Part shown: piece after piece, positions 53,852 through 62,425 of the stretch
Layout: the number at the start of each line of letters is the position of its first letter
How positions within the stretch are numbered: position 1 is the stretch's first letter
Origin: Candidatus Micropelagos thuwalensis
Lineage (GTDB): Bacteria > Pseudomonadota > Alphaproteobacteria > RS24
Reading direction: 5' to 3'
DNA length: 64,000 bases
NCBI RefSeq assembly: GCF_000469155.1
Contig: NZ_AWXE01000001.1
Span: 248,001 to 312,000, forward strand
The notes under the pieces: model-generated
Told to the model about the DNA's origin: nothing
The model's database searches: none
Seen by the model: only the letters and a program-made list of their open reading frames with translations
Program-made: the position numbers and the translations under genes

Positions 53852-54035
53852 TTATTCACCCATTGCAACTGATAATATTATTCATATTTCACGGTAGATT
53901 TTTGCAGAAAACTCTGCCTTGCGATAGGTCAAATCCTTACATTACAACCCAATCATTTTTGTTTAAGATGATAAGATTGTGCAATTCTTTTCATTAAGCT
54001 AATGTCAAAGATCTAAATTGTAGCTTACGGTCATC

Positions 54036-54812
54036 ATGGATTTAAAAAACAATCATCCAACCCCTCTATACCATCTCATTTACATCGTTCTCAGAGATAA
54101 AATATTACGCGGAATTTATCCGAAGGGAAGCAATATTCCTTCCGAAAATGAACTTGTTAAAGAGTATAGTGTTTCGCGGATTACCGCTCGTAGATCACTT
54201 GAAAATTTATCTCGAGATGGACTGGTTTCGCGTCACCGTGGGCGTGGTACAATTGTGACTTACGATATGCCAGTCACTGCTGCCAAATCTGGCGGCATGG
54301 AAGACTTAATGGAAAATCTCCTCATGATTGCTCAGGAGACAAAAGTTAAGATACTTGATTTTTCATATATTGAAGCGGATGCAGAATTAAAGTCTGTATT
54401 TCAGCTCCAAGAGGGGGATAATCATACGCTGCAAAAGACTGTGAGAGTTCGTTATCAAAATAAAGCCCCATTTTCTTATGTTGTTGCGCATGTTCCTGAG
54501 GAAATTGGCAGATGTTACAAGCGAAAAGATCTATCTCATAAACCATTGCTAGCTTTAATTGAGCAAGCGGAAATCAAAATTAGTCATGCCAGTCAAACCA
54601 TTACAGCTGTTGCTGCTGACAATAAGTTATCAGATTTATTACAAATAAAGATTGGATCGCCAGCGCTTGAAGTAACACGTATCGTTTATGATACGGATGA
54701 AGCGCCAGTCCAATATATCAAGATTTTCTACAGGCCAGATAAATATCAATTGCAAATGCGCTTATCGAGAGTTTCGGGAAAAAAAAGTAATTTCTGGCAG
54801 AGTGATAGTTAA
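54036..54812 (+). CDS. GntR-family (HutC/UTRA-type) transcriptional regulator
   Basis: A 258-residue regulator. An N-terminal winged helix-turn-helix (about 5-75) contains SENELVKEYSVSRITARRSLENL; a UTRA ligand-binding domain (about 95-240) ends with YIKIFYRPDKYQ. HutC-type regulators sense a pathway metabolite and usually repress nearby genes. It lies between the DUF1330/aldehyde dehydrogenase pair (divergent) and the hydrolase/CaiB pair (convergent), so it probably controls this cluster. A GTTATA-N4-TATAAC palindrome at 57712-57727 is a possible operator. Confidence 0.9.
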   Translation: MDLKNNHPTPLYHLIYIVLRDKILRGIYPKGSNIPSENELVKEYSVSRITARRSLENLSRDGLVSRHRGRGTIVTYDMPVTAAKSGGMEDLMENLLMIAQETKVKILDFSYIEADAELKSVFQLQEGDNHTLQKTVRVRYQNKAPFSYVVAHVPEEIGRCYKRKDLSHKPLLALIEQAEIKISHASQTITAVAADNKLSDLLQIKIGSPALEVTRIVYDTDEAPVQYIKIFYRPDKYQLQMRLSRVSGKKSNFWQSDS

Positions 54813-54831
54813 GGATTATTTAGGCTAAAAC

Positions 54832-56472
54832 TTATTTATCCGAAAGGCTGTTCAGCAGTTCCACAAGGGCGGTATGACCGTTAGTTTCGCTGTCATAGAA
54901 GACGATATTATCAGATCCTAAAGCAATATCATTTCGTGTTTTCACCCAATCAGGACATACGGAGATATCAACTTCATGTTTATCGGTTACTGCGCTGTGC
55001 AATAATTGACGGGCGAGTTGATAGCCCACTTTTGTTGTCTGCATAAGCGCAACGAAACCGGTTTGAAGAACATGCGGTTGGCTGTCGGGATGAGCAGGAA
55101 TTATATTTTCTTTCTTTTCTTCATACCAAGGCCAAAAAAGATTTTTCATTCTCAGGAAACTCCATCCTGTTAGAAGGTGTCCACCATATTTTTGAGCTGT
55201 CATGTCGGGCATGTAGTTTTGTGTGAAAGCTTCGCTCTTTTCTGAAGCCGGTTTGAAAAAGTCAAAATTTATCAATTTGGCTGTTTGAAATGCTTTTTTT
55301 AACTGAGGCCCCATGGCTGCGCTTTGACCAATAGTCAAAATATAATCAGGCAGTTTATCAGCCGCATCAAGATTGTTTGTGAGTTCTTCGATAAAAGTAT
55401 CGGAAAGTATATTGGTTAGTCCATGACCCGGCAGGTCGGGCGCGATAACTTCATATTCTGCATCTGCTAATGTCCCGATAAGGCTTTTTAGCGAATTACT
55501 ACTTTGTAAAATATCATGGATTACTAGCACACGAGTCTTTCCGTAATCCGTAACCAAACAATGCAAATTGTTCTCCTGCCCAAAATATTCGCGCCAAGTT
55601 TTTGCTTTATTAGGTTTTTTGGTGTTTGAGTTGATATGAAAATTTTTCAACTTCGGCAAATCAGTTTTGCGCAAATATTCGAGCGCAACAGCATGGCCGT
55701 CGTCACGATTTTCTGGGCGTACAAGTTCAAAGTTTTCTGGCATGTCGGAGAGGCGATCAAGATGGGCTGTCAGAGGGTCGGGTGGGGCGGCCATAATTAA
55801 TGCCGGCGAGGTAACCTTTGATTGAAAACTTTTTTTGTCAAAAGCGAAAGCAGCCCCATAGGCGCTTCTATATGCGTCACCTGCGTATAAATGATCAAGA
55901 ACTTGCTGATGAAGTATATCAAGCGGGGCGATGTCATAGGGCATGCGTGACGAATTGTTTTTGGCATACCATGGGAAAAAAATTAATTGCTCACGATAGC
56001 GCGACCAAAGCCATGCTAAATGGGAGCCTGACCAATCAGGTTGAAAGGGCGGGAGGTACTCTTTAAGAAAAGACTCTTTCTCTTCTTTAGATAGAACTGA
56101 AAATCCGTTCATTACAAAACGATTTACTGCTTTGGGGTATAGCCCTGCGATTGTTAGGGCAATGGTTGAACCAGTATGATAGCCATAAGCCGCAAACTGA
56201 GTGATGCCAATCGTCTTCAAAAAAGTCATTTGTGCGTGTGCGATATCTGTCATATCCGGCTCAGTAATTTCGAGAGGATCAGATTGGCCATATCCAGGGG
56301 TATCTGGAGCAATAATGGTGAAATATTTTGCCCATTCTTCAATCAGCGGAACATATTCTGACGCAGATCGGGGTGATTGATGAAACATTACTAAAGGTGG
56401 TCCATTTCCAGCCGTGATATAATGAACCCTTCGATCGCCACAATAGGCATAATTTTTTAAAATTCTGGTCAT
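54832..56472 (-). CDS. tandem alpha/beta-hydrolase-fold protein
   Basis: A 546-residue protein made of two alpha/beta-hydrolase-like halves. The first (about 1-275) has the oxyanion region FHQSPRSASEY, APDTPGYGQSD and a nucleophile elbow G97-Y-H-T-G101, with His where Ser is usual. The second (about 300-540) has APDLPGHG and G382-Q-S-A-A386, Ser present but the last Gly replaced. One domain may be catalytic and the other regulatory or degenerate. The fusion is unusual. Its start overlaps the CaiB gene stop by 4 bases, so they form an operon. The substrate is unknown. Confidence 0.8.
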   Translation of the reverse strand: MTRILKNYAYCGDRRVHYITAGNGPPLVMFHQSPRSASEYVPLIEEWAKYFTIIAPDTPGYGQSDPLEITEPDMTDIAHAQMTFLKTIGITQFAAYGYHTGSTIALTIAGLYPKAVNRFVMNGFSVLSKEEKESFLKEYLPPFQPDWSGSHLAWLWSRYREQLIFFPWYAKNNSSRMPYDIAPLDILHQQVLDHLYAGDAYRSAYGAAFAFDKKSFQSKVTSPALIMAAPPDPLTAHLDRLSDMPENFELVRPENRDDGHAVALEYLRKTDLPKLKNFHINSNTKKPNKAKTWREYFGQENNLHCLVTDYGKTRVLVIHDILQSSNSLKSLIGTLADAEYEVIAPDLPGHGLTNILSDTFIEELTNNLDAADKLPDYILTIGQSAAMGPQLKKAFQTAKLINFDFFKPASEKSEAFTQNYMPDMTAQKYGGHLLTGWSFLRMKNLFWPWYEEKKENIIPAHPDSQPHVLQTGFVALMQTTKVGYQLARQLLHSAVTDKHEVDISVCPDWVKTRNDIALGSDNIVFYDSETNGHTALVELLNSLSDK

Positions 56473-57668
56473 TTATCTGGTGCGTTGCCGATGACCTTTT
56501 TGTTTATTAAGTTTTGAATTTCATCATCTTCAAATCCTAAGTCGTTTAGAATTTTAATTGAATGTTGACCTATTTGAGGGGGATCAGATTTAAGAGTAGG
56601 TCTTTGACCATTAATTTCTATTGGCAGGCTTGGTAATTTAGTCTCGGTTCCATCCGGTAAATTGACCGAGGTCAGGCCCCCATTAGCGTTAAGATGAGGG
56701 TCTTCAAACAAATCTTCTGGGCGTTTAATTGGCGCAAATGGGGCGCCAAAAGACGACAGGTTATCAATGAGTTGTTTTGTGGTTATTGTTTTAAATAATG
56801 AACCAAGCCTCTCAAGAATTTCAGTCCTTTTTTCTATTCTTTGATTATTCGTTGCTAGATTACTATCTAGAGCCCAGTCACTTAATTCAAACTTTTCGCA
56901 AAACGCCCGCCATTGGCTATCTGTTACAATCCCGACGAAAATTTTCTCATTATCCGCAGTTTCAAAAATATCATAAACAGACCAGGCAGAAATTCTGACA
57001 GGCATAGGTTTTGCAGCCGCGCCGGTAACTGCATATTGGGCCATATGTTGGCCTACAAGGAACACACAAGTCTCATAAAGACCACTATGAATGAGTTTCC
57101 CTTTACCGGTTGTTACTCTCTCCAATAAAGCCGCTAAAATTGCTACCACGCCAAAAGTACCACCCATAACGTCTATAACGGATGCTCCCGCCCTCAAAGG
57201 CTGCCCAGGTGGACCAGTCATGTAAGCAAGCCCGCCCATCATTTGAGCAACTTCATCTAATGCAGTGCGTTTTTCATAGGGACCACTTAAAAATCCCTTT
57301 TCGGAACAGTAAATCAAACCAGGATTAGTGATTGATAAAGTTTCGTAATCCAAACCGAGACGGTTAATTGTACCGCTTCGGAAATTTTCAATTAGTACAT
57401 CCGACTCAGATATTATTTTTTTGGCAATCTCCAGACCTTCATCACTTTTTAAGTCTAATGAAATACTTTTTTTATTCCGATTATACATTGAAAAATAACC
57501 GGCGCCGGAACCGCGAAGATTGCGCGTCTTGTCGCCATCAATTGGCTCAATCTTGATGACTTCCGCGCCCAGGTCTGCCATAAGAAGACCTGTAGAAGGC
57601 CCCATGACCATATGAGATAACTCAACGACTCTAATGCCTGTTAACGGGGTGATTGCAGTTTTAATCAT
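56469..57668 (-). CDS. CaiB/BaiF-family CoA-transferase (second)
   Basis: A 399-residue type III CoA-transferase with GIRVVELSHMVMGPSTG, LGAEVIKIEPIDGD and catalytic Asp138 (ALDEVAQMM). It is a clear paralogue of the protein at 49290-50480 but distinct in sequence. It is divergent from the HMG-CoA-lyase-like gene; a CoA ester made here could be the substrate of that lyase. The gene precedes the tandem hydrolase gene on the same transcript. Confidence 0.92.
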   Translation of the reverse strand: MIKTAITPLTGIRVVELSHMVMGPSTGLLMADLGAEVIKIEPIDGDKTRNLRGSGAGYFSMYNRNKKSISLDLKSDEGLEIAKKIISESDVLIENFRSGTINRLGLDYETLSITNPGLIYCSEKGFLSGPYEKRTALDEVAQMMGGLAYMTGPPGQPLRAGASVIDVMGGTFGVVAILAALLERVTTGKGKLIHSGLYETCVFLVGQHMAQYAVTGAAAKPMPVRISAWSVYDIFETADNEKIFVGIVTDSQWRAFCEKFELSDWALDSNLATNNQRIEKRTEILERLGSLFKTITTKQLIDNLSSFGAPFAPIKRPEDLFEDPHLNANGGLTSVNLPDGTETKLPSLPIEINGQRPTLKSDPPQIGQHSIKILNDLGFEDDEIQNLINKKVIGNAPDK

Positions 57669-57711
57669 TAATAAGGACAGAAACTAATTATTAAGGGTTT
57701 TATTCTATAAT

Positions 57712-57727
57712 GTTATATTAGTATAAC
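57712..57727. promoter_or_regulatory. palindrome in the CaiB / HMG-CoA-lyase divergent promoter region
   Basis: GTTATA-TTAG-TATAAC has perfect 6-base arms. GntR/HutC regulators often bind GT-x-TA-rich palindromes of this sort. It lies 30 bases before the lyase gene start, and a GntR gene is 3 kb away. The link is inference. Confidence 0.4.
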
Positions 57728-57757
57728 AATTAAAGCTAGAATTATTTAGGTTGTACA

Positions 57758-58678
57758 ATGAATATCATTAATGTGTGTGAGGTAGGTCCAAGAGATGGAT
57801 TGCAAAGTATCGACCGAATGATGCCACTTAAGGCGAAGCAGGCTTGGATTAAAGCTGAATTTGAGGCGGGTGTAAAGGAAATAGAAGTTGGGTCCTTTGT
57901 ATCGCCAAAAATGTTACCGCAAATGTCTGAAACCACCGAAGTCGTTAAGTTTGCTAAAACGCTGGAGGGACTCGAGATATGTGTTTTAGTCCCAAATCTG
58001 AAAGGGGCTGAGATGGCAATTGAGGCTGGCGTCCATAAAATTGGGCTACCTCTATCTGTTAGCGAAGAACACAGCATTCGTAATCTAAATCGCAACCATC
58101 AGAAAGTTTTATCAGAAATTCAATCCATTGCTTCATTGATAAAAACTCTTCCAGTAGATGAGCGGCCTTATTTTGAAGTTGGTTTATCTACTGCTTTCGG
58201 GTGCAGTATTGCCGGGCCAATTGATTTGTCTATTGTCATTGAATTGGGCGAGGCGGCTTTATCTGCGGGAGCAGATGAACTTGGGCTCGCTGATACAACA
58301 GGTTCTGCCAATCCGAGAGATATTAAAGAACGGGTTAGGGCGCTTCGCTCTGCAGTCGGTGCCGACAAATTACAAACATTACATCTTCACAATACGCGAG
58401 GTCTTGGCCTTGCGAATGCGCTGGCGGGTATTGAGGAGGGAATTACCACGCTCGACGCTTCCCTTTGTGGTCTGGGAGGATGCCCTACAGCACCGGGAGC
58501 GAGTGGAAACATCGTTACTGAAGATTTGGTGTATATGCTCGAGGCAATGGGATTAAAAACAGGAATTAATATTGACCAATTAGTTAAGGTAAAGAATATT
58601 CTGAGTGAGGCTCTACCCGGAGAGCCATTATATGGATTTATTGGTAATGCCGGCATACCCAAGGGACAGATCATATGA
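57758..58678 (+). CDS. HMG-CoA-lyase-like enzyme
   Basis: A 306-residue DRE-TIM lyase close to hydroxymethylglutaryl-CoA lyase. It has EVGPRDGLQ at 6-14 with the catalytic Arg and metal Asp, HLHNTRGLGLANA with metal-binding histidines, and GLGGCPTAPGASGNIVTEDLVYML with the loop Cys. Cleavage of 3-hydroxy-3-methylglutaryl-CoA or a related 3-hydroxyacyl-CoA to acetyl-CoA and a keto acid is expected. The following YciI-like gene overlaps it by 4 bases. Confidence 0.92.
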   Translation: MNIINVCEVGPRDGLQSIDRMMPLKAKQAWIKAEFEAGVKEIEVGSFVSPKMLPQMSETTEVVKFAKTLEGLEICVLVPNLKGAEMAIEAGVHKIGLPLSVSEEHSIRNLNRNHQKVLSEIQSIASLIKTLPVDERPYFEVGLSTAFGCSIAGPIDLSIVIELGEAALSAGADELGLADTTGSANPRDIKERVRALRSAVGADKLQTLHLHNTRGLGLANALAGIEEGITTLDASLCGLGGCPTAPGASGNIVTEDLVYMLEAMGLKTGINIDQLVKVKNILSEALPGEPLYGFIGNAGIPKGQII

Positions 58679-59010
58679 ATGATAAAGCAGAAAATCGGAA
58701 AATGTTTGTCGTTGCTTATTGCAAAGATAAAGTCGGCGAAGAAGCAACGCAAGAACGTCATACCCATATGCAAGGGCATATGGATCATGTAGCAAGTATT
58801 GTTGATCATATAGCACTTGCTGGGCCAATGTATGCTGATGACGGTGAGACAATAAATGGCTCAATGCTTGTTTATAAAACTGATAAAATTGACCAAGCGC
58901 GTGAATGGCTCAAAGGCGACCCTTATTATCAAGCTAATATCTGGGAAAGTGTGGAAATTAAATTCATAAAAGTGGCACTTGGTGATCAAGTTGGTGGTTT
59001 AACATGGTAA
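58675..59010 (+). CDS. YciI-like small protein
   Basis: A 111-residue protein of the YciI/YCII superfamily (ferredoxin-like dimer). MFVVAYCKDKVG, the HMDHVASIVDHI helix and the SMLVYKTDKIDQAREWLKGDPYYQAN segment match the family. YciI proteins are seen in degradation operons, sometimes acting as hydrolases or dehalogenases on small substrates. ATGA overlap with the lyase gene indicates coupled translation. Confidence 0.85.
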   Translation: MNDKAENRKMFVVAYCKDKVGEEATQERHTHMQGHMDHVASIVDHIALAGPMYADDGETINGSMLVYKTDKIDQAREWLKGDPYYQANIWESVEIKFIKVALGDQVGGLTW

Positions 59011-59090
59011 TGAAAATCGAATTTAGCCAATTGAAAGCTCAACGTGATTAAATGATAATTTGTAAGTAGGGAATTTAATGAGGGGTTATA

Positions 59091-60260
59091 ATGGATAGCA
59101 AACTTGGGCATGGTTTGGATCTAGTCAAAACACAGGATCAAATTTACAAAGAAAAATTTGTTTCGTCTTTAAGGGCTTATGTTCTTAATGATTTAGCAAG
59201 TGATATGCGTCAGGATTTCGAAAAAAATGTCGCTTGTGAGAACGATTTCTTAGATGGCTTTGAGGTTCACAAAGCTATGAAGGGAAGAGAAATTTTTTCA
59301 CGATATAGTAGTATTCGTTGTGCAGCACAGGAGATGGTGTGGGGTTCGGTCATTGATGAAGTTAATGACAATATAGAATTTTTAGAAGCACAGGTTAAAT
59401 CCTATAGTAATCAAGCAGAAGGATCATTGGTGCTTGACCCTGATTTTGAATTTCCAAAATATTATACCTCTTTGGATGTACATTTAATGCCCGGGAATTA
59501 TGAAGGGCGTGTCAAGGGAGCCAATTCCCTTTCTGGTGCTGTTTATGACAATGGTTTCAACGTTTTCGCATTTGGCGCAATGGGCAAGCAATTCAATGAT
59601 ATTGGTATGTCGATGGCGAATTGTGTTCGACTGAAATTCCCTGATTTATTACCTGAAGTAATTGTAGATGTGGGGTGTACGATTGGGCATAACACTTTGC
59701 CTTGGAAAGAAACATTTCCATCTGCAGAAGTGTATGGATTGGATTTAGCTGGTCCTTGCTTGCAGTATGCACATGCCCGTGCGGAGGCTATGAATATAAA
59801 GGCGCATTTCCGACAGGCATCAGCGCAAGAACTCCCTTTTGATGATGAGTCTGTGGATATTGTCTTTTCGTCCATGTTTCTGCATGAAATGCCTGTGAAA
59901 GAAATTCGTAAATTTATGGATGAAGCCTTCAGAGTTTTAAAAAAAGGTGGCGTTATGTTTCATATGGAATTGCCGCCTAATGATTCATTGACACCTTATG
60001 ATGCATTTTATTTGGATTGGGACAGTTATTATAACAATGAGCCATTCTATAAAACTTTCAGAGATTTGGGTTATAGGGATTTGTGCAGCACAGCCGGTTT
60101 CCAAGAGAAATCTTTTTTTGAGTCTGTAATGCCACGCTTCACCTATGTGTCAGAAGATGTTTTTGAAGCTGCAGTTTCCGCAGATGCAAGTTTTGATGAA
60201 AACACTGGTCGTCTATCTGACAGCATTCAGTGGTATGGCTTTGGTTCCAGAAAAGATTGA
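59091..60260 (+). CDS. SAM-dependent methyltransferase (UbiE-like C-terminal domain)
   Basis: A 389-residue protein. The first 180 residues are a helical domain I do not recognise. From about 190 there is a class I methyltransferase core: motif I VDVGCTIGHNT, an acidic residue ending beta-2 (EVYGLDLAG), and QASAQELPFDDESVDIVFSS for motifs II-III. The substrate is unknown. A strong GAGGGG ribosome site precedes the ATG. The next gene is 7 bases away. Confidence 0.85.
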   Translation: MDSKLGHGLDLVKTQDQIYKEKFVSSLRAYVLNDLASDMRQDFEKNVACENDFLDGFEVHKAMKGREIFSRYSSIRCAAQEMVWGSVIDEVNDNIEFLEAQVKSYSNQAEGSLVLDPDFEFPKYYTSLDVHLMPGNYEGRVKGANSLSGAVYDNGFNVFAFGAMGKQFNDIGMSMANCVRLKFPDLLPEVIVDVGCTIGHNTLPWKETFPSAEVYGLDLAGPCLQYAHARAEAMNIKAHFRQASAQELPFDDESVDIVFSSMFLHEMPVKEIRKFMDEAFRVLKKGGVMFHMELPPNDSLTPYDAFYLDWDSYYNNEPFYKTFRDLGYRDLCSTAGFQEKSFFESVMPRFTYVSEDVFEAAVSADASFDENTGRLSDSIQWYGFGSRKD

Positions 60261-60267
60261 GGTTAAT

Positions 60268-60564
60268 GTGTCTGAGTTGATTTCTAAGAAAGTCAAAGGT
60301 GGTCGCAAATTCTTTTTTGAACAGGCTGAAACAGATATGCTTCTGTCGATGTTGTTATCTCTTATGGCTGAACACTCAAGTGTTAAGGATAGACTGGTCA
60401 AGCTTGAGTCATTCCTGAGCGATAAAGGCCTGTTGGATGATGAGGAGCTTGCTTCTTTTACACCTAACAACGAAACATCCACCGCGATGGACATTGAACG
60501 TATGAAAATGATTAAAAATATTCTTGAAGCTGGAAGTAATATTGGCAACAAAGCAGAAGATTAA
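60268..60564 (+). CDS. small helical protein of unknown function
   Basis: A 98-residue protein starting with GTG, GAGG 6 bases upstream, immediately after the methyltransferase. It is predicted mostly alpha-helical, with an ETDMLLSMLLSLMAEHSSVKDRLVKL stretch at about 22-47 suited to dimerisation. No family is recognised. The tight spacing (7 bases before, 11 after) suggests it is cotranslated with the methyltransferase and the membrane protein, perhaps as a subunit. Confidence 0.65.
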   Translation: MSELISKKVKGGRKFFFEQAETDMLLSMLLSLMAEHSSVKDRLVKLESFLSDKGLLDDEELASFTPNNETSTAMDIERMKMIKNILEAGSNIGNKAED

Positions 60565-60575
60565 CAGGGAGAGAA

Positions 60576-61238
60576 ATGATAGATTTTATCTACTCAATAA
60601 TGGTTCTCGTTCATATTCTTTTGTTGGTGTTTTGGGTTGGTACTGATGTCGGTGTTTTTCTGGCGGCAAAGGTCTCTGAAAGAACTGACTTAAGTATTGA
60701 GACGCGTTCAACGGTATTATCTGTGGGCATGGTGCTTGACCGTCTTCCCCGATCTGCCCTGGTTTTAATCATCCCTTCGGGATTATTTCTGGCTTCATAT
60801 AGTGGGCTTATGAATATTCCCCCTATTATTTTTTATGGTATTTGTATTTTAGCAGGTATATGGCTCGCAATTTTATGGCTTGGCTTTATGACTAAAAATT
60901 CGGCCACTGAAGCTAAATGCATGTCCATTAATCTTTTATTAAATGGTGTCTCGGCCCTTCTTGTTACAGCCGCGGCAATTTGGATGCTAACATCTGGGGC
61001 TTACGAAGTTTGGATAGGTCTTAAATTTTTATGTGTCGGGTTAATTTTTGCTGTTGGTGTTGTCCTTGATATGCAGTTCCGGCCTGCTGTGGTTGCCTTT
61101 TCAGAAATTATGACCAAAGGGGCGACTGAAGATAGAGATATGACTTACAGCAAAGCTATTGCGCCTGTTTATTTGTCCGTACTTACTATTTATCTTTTAG
61201 CAATTATTGCTGCTGGTCTTGGTATTGCAAAGCCGTAA
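60576..61238 (+). CDS. inner-membrane protein of unknown function, about 6 helices
   Basis: A 220-residue integral membrane protein with hydrophobic stretches at about 5-30, 55-75, 82-105, 118-140, 145-165 and 195-217. The first helix contains HILLLVFWVGTD; a conserved His followed by W-x-G resembles heme-binding membrane proteins of the CopD/DUF2269 kind, but the match is loose. It is followed by the HapK-like gene after 25 bases. Confidence 0.7.
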   Translation: MIDFIYSIMVLVHILLLVFWVGTDVGVFLAAKVSERTDLSIETRSTVLSVGMVLDRLPRSALVLIIPSGLFLASYSGLMNIPPIIFYGICILAGIWLAILWLGFMTKNSATEAKCMSINLLLNGVSALLVTAAAIWMLTSGAYEVWIGLKFLCVGLIFAVGVVLDMQFRPAVVAFSEIMTKGATEDRDMTYSKAIAPVYLSVLTIYLLAIIAAGLGIAKP

Positions 61239-61263
61239 CTTGAAATCTTAATGGGAGGGAGCG

Positions 61264-61572
61264 ATGTCAAAGGTTATCGTATTATTTAATCTGAAAGAGG
61301 GTGTTTCTGTGACCGCATATGAGGATTGGGCACAAAACACTGATTTACCTATGGTTAATAAATTGCCAGGTGTAGATAATTTTGAGGTTTTGAGAACTAT
61401 CAGTCTGTTTGGTTCTGATGATGCAGCTCCCTATCAATATATTGAGATTATCGATATTTCTGACATGGAAAAATTCCAAATCGCTTTGGGTGATGAAACT
61501 ATGCAGCGTGTCGCGCAGGAGTTTCAAGGGTTCGCCGATAATCCGATATTTATAGCAACCGAGAGTCTTTGA
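61264..61572 (+). CDS. REDY/HapK-like dimeric barrel protein
   Basis: A 102-residue protein matching the REDY-like HapK family over its full length. It begins KVIVLFNLKEGVSVTAYEDW, with LPGVDNFEVLRT, GSDDAAPYQYIEIIDI and a C-terminal FQGFADNPIFI. HapK occurs in the prodigiosin cluster of Hahella, and relatives are found beside dehydrogenases in catabolic clusters; the chemistry is not settled. The stop overlaps the SDR start (TGATG). A good GGGAGGG ribosome site precedes the ATG. Confidence 0.85.
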   Translation: MSKVIVLFNLKEGVSVTAYEDWAQNTDLPMVNKLPGVDNFEVLRTISLFGSDDAAPYQYIEIIDISDMEKFQIALGDETMQRVAQEFQGFADNPIFIATESL

Positions 61573-62420
61573 TGACTTCGTCTAACAGCTTAAGGGGCAA
61601 GGTTGCGCTTATCACCGGTGCAGGCCGTGCCGGGGGGATAGGGGCATCAATTGCTGAAAAACTCGCCACTCTCGGCTGTCGTGTTGTGCTAACCGATATT
61701 GCAGAGACCGGTATGGGATTAGGAGACAAAAAAGAGCTCGAGACCAGATGCGCTGAAATTATGAATGCTTTAGAGAGTATTCCAAATGCAGAGGCAGGGT
61801 CGGTATCATCGGCTATATGCGATGTGACACAAGAAGATTCTGTCGCTGAGACATGCGCGGAGATTTATAGGACTCACGAGCGGCTTGATATTGTAATCAA
61901 TAATGCAGGCATAGGATTTTTGATGGCATCACTTATGGATGTTAGCCTTGAGGATTGGGACAGGGTTTTGAATGTGAATTTGCGTGGTCCCTTTTTGCTA
62001 ACAAAACATGCCGCACCCCTGATGATTAGAAACGGGCAGGGCGGACGTATCATCAATATTGCTAGTCAAGCTGCCAAATCTGGTTTTCCGCATGCCTCAT
62101 CCTATGTGTCGTCAAAGCATGGTCTCATAGGTCTTACCCGCGTATCTGCGATTGAGCTTGGTGAGCATGGGATTACCGTTAATGCCGTTTGCCCAAATCA
62201 CATAACGACAGGTCTTGGGAGCTGGCAAAATAGTTATTTCAGTGATTTATTAGGGCAGAGTGAGGAAGCCTATTTAGCTGCGATGCGCGAACGTATTCCT
62301 CTCGGCCGTCCGGGAAAAGTCACAGATATTGCATCTATGTGTGGTTTTTTGTGTCAAGATGAAGCTGGCTATATAACTGGAGAGGCAATTAATGTCAGCG
62401 GTGGTGAGGAAATGCACTAA
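61572..62420 (+). CDS. short-chain dehydrogenase/reductase
   Basis: A 282-residue SDR. The cofactor motif is TGAGRAGGIGAS (15-26), then NNAG (110-113), with catalytic Ser165, Tyr178 and Lys182 (SYVSSKHG). It oxidises an alcohol or reduces a ketone with NAD(P)(H). The ATG overlaps the stop of the HapK-like gene, so both are translated together. It converges on the MmgE/PrpD gene. Confidence 0.93.
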   Translation: MTSSNSLRGKVALITGAGRAGGIGASIAEKLATLGCRVVLTDIAETGMGLGDKKELETRCAEIMNALESIPNAEAGSVSSAICDVTQEDSVAETCAEIYRTHERLDIVINNAGIGFLMASLMDVSLEDWDRVLNVNLRGPFLLTKHAAPLMIRNGQGGRIINIASQAAKSGFPHASSYVSSKHGLIGLTRVSAIELGEHGITVNAVCPNHITTGLGSWQNSYFSDLLGQSEEAYLAAMRERIPLGRPGKVTDIASMCGFLCQDEAGYITGEAINVSGGEEMH

Positions 62421-62425
62421 TCATT

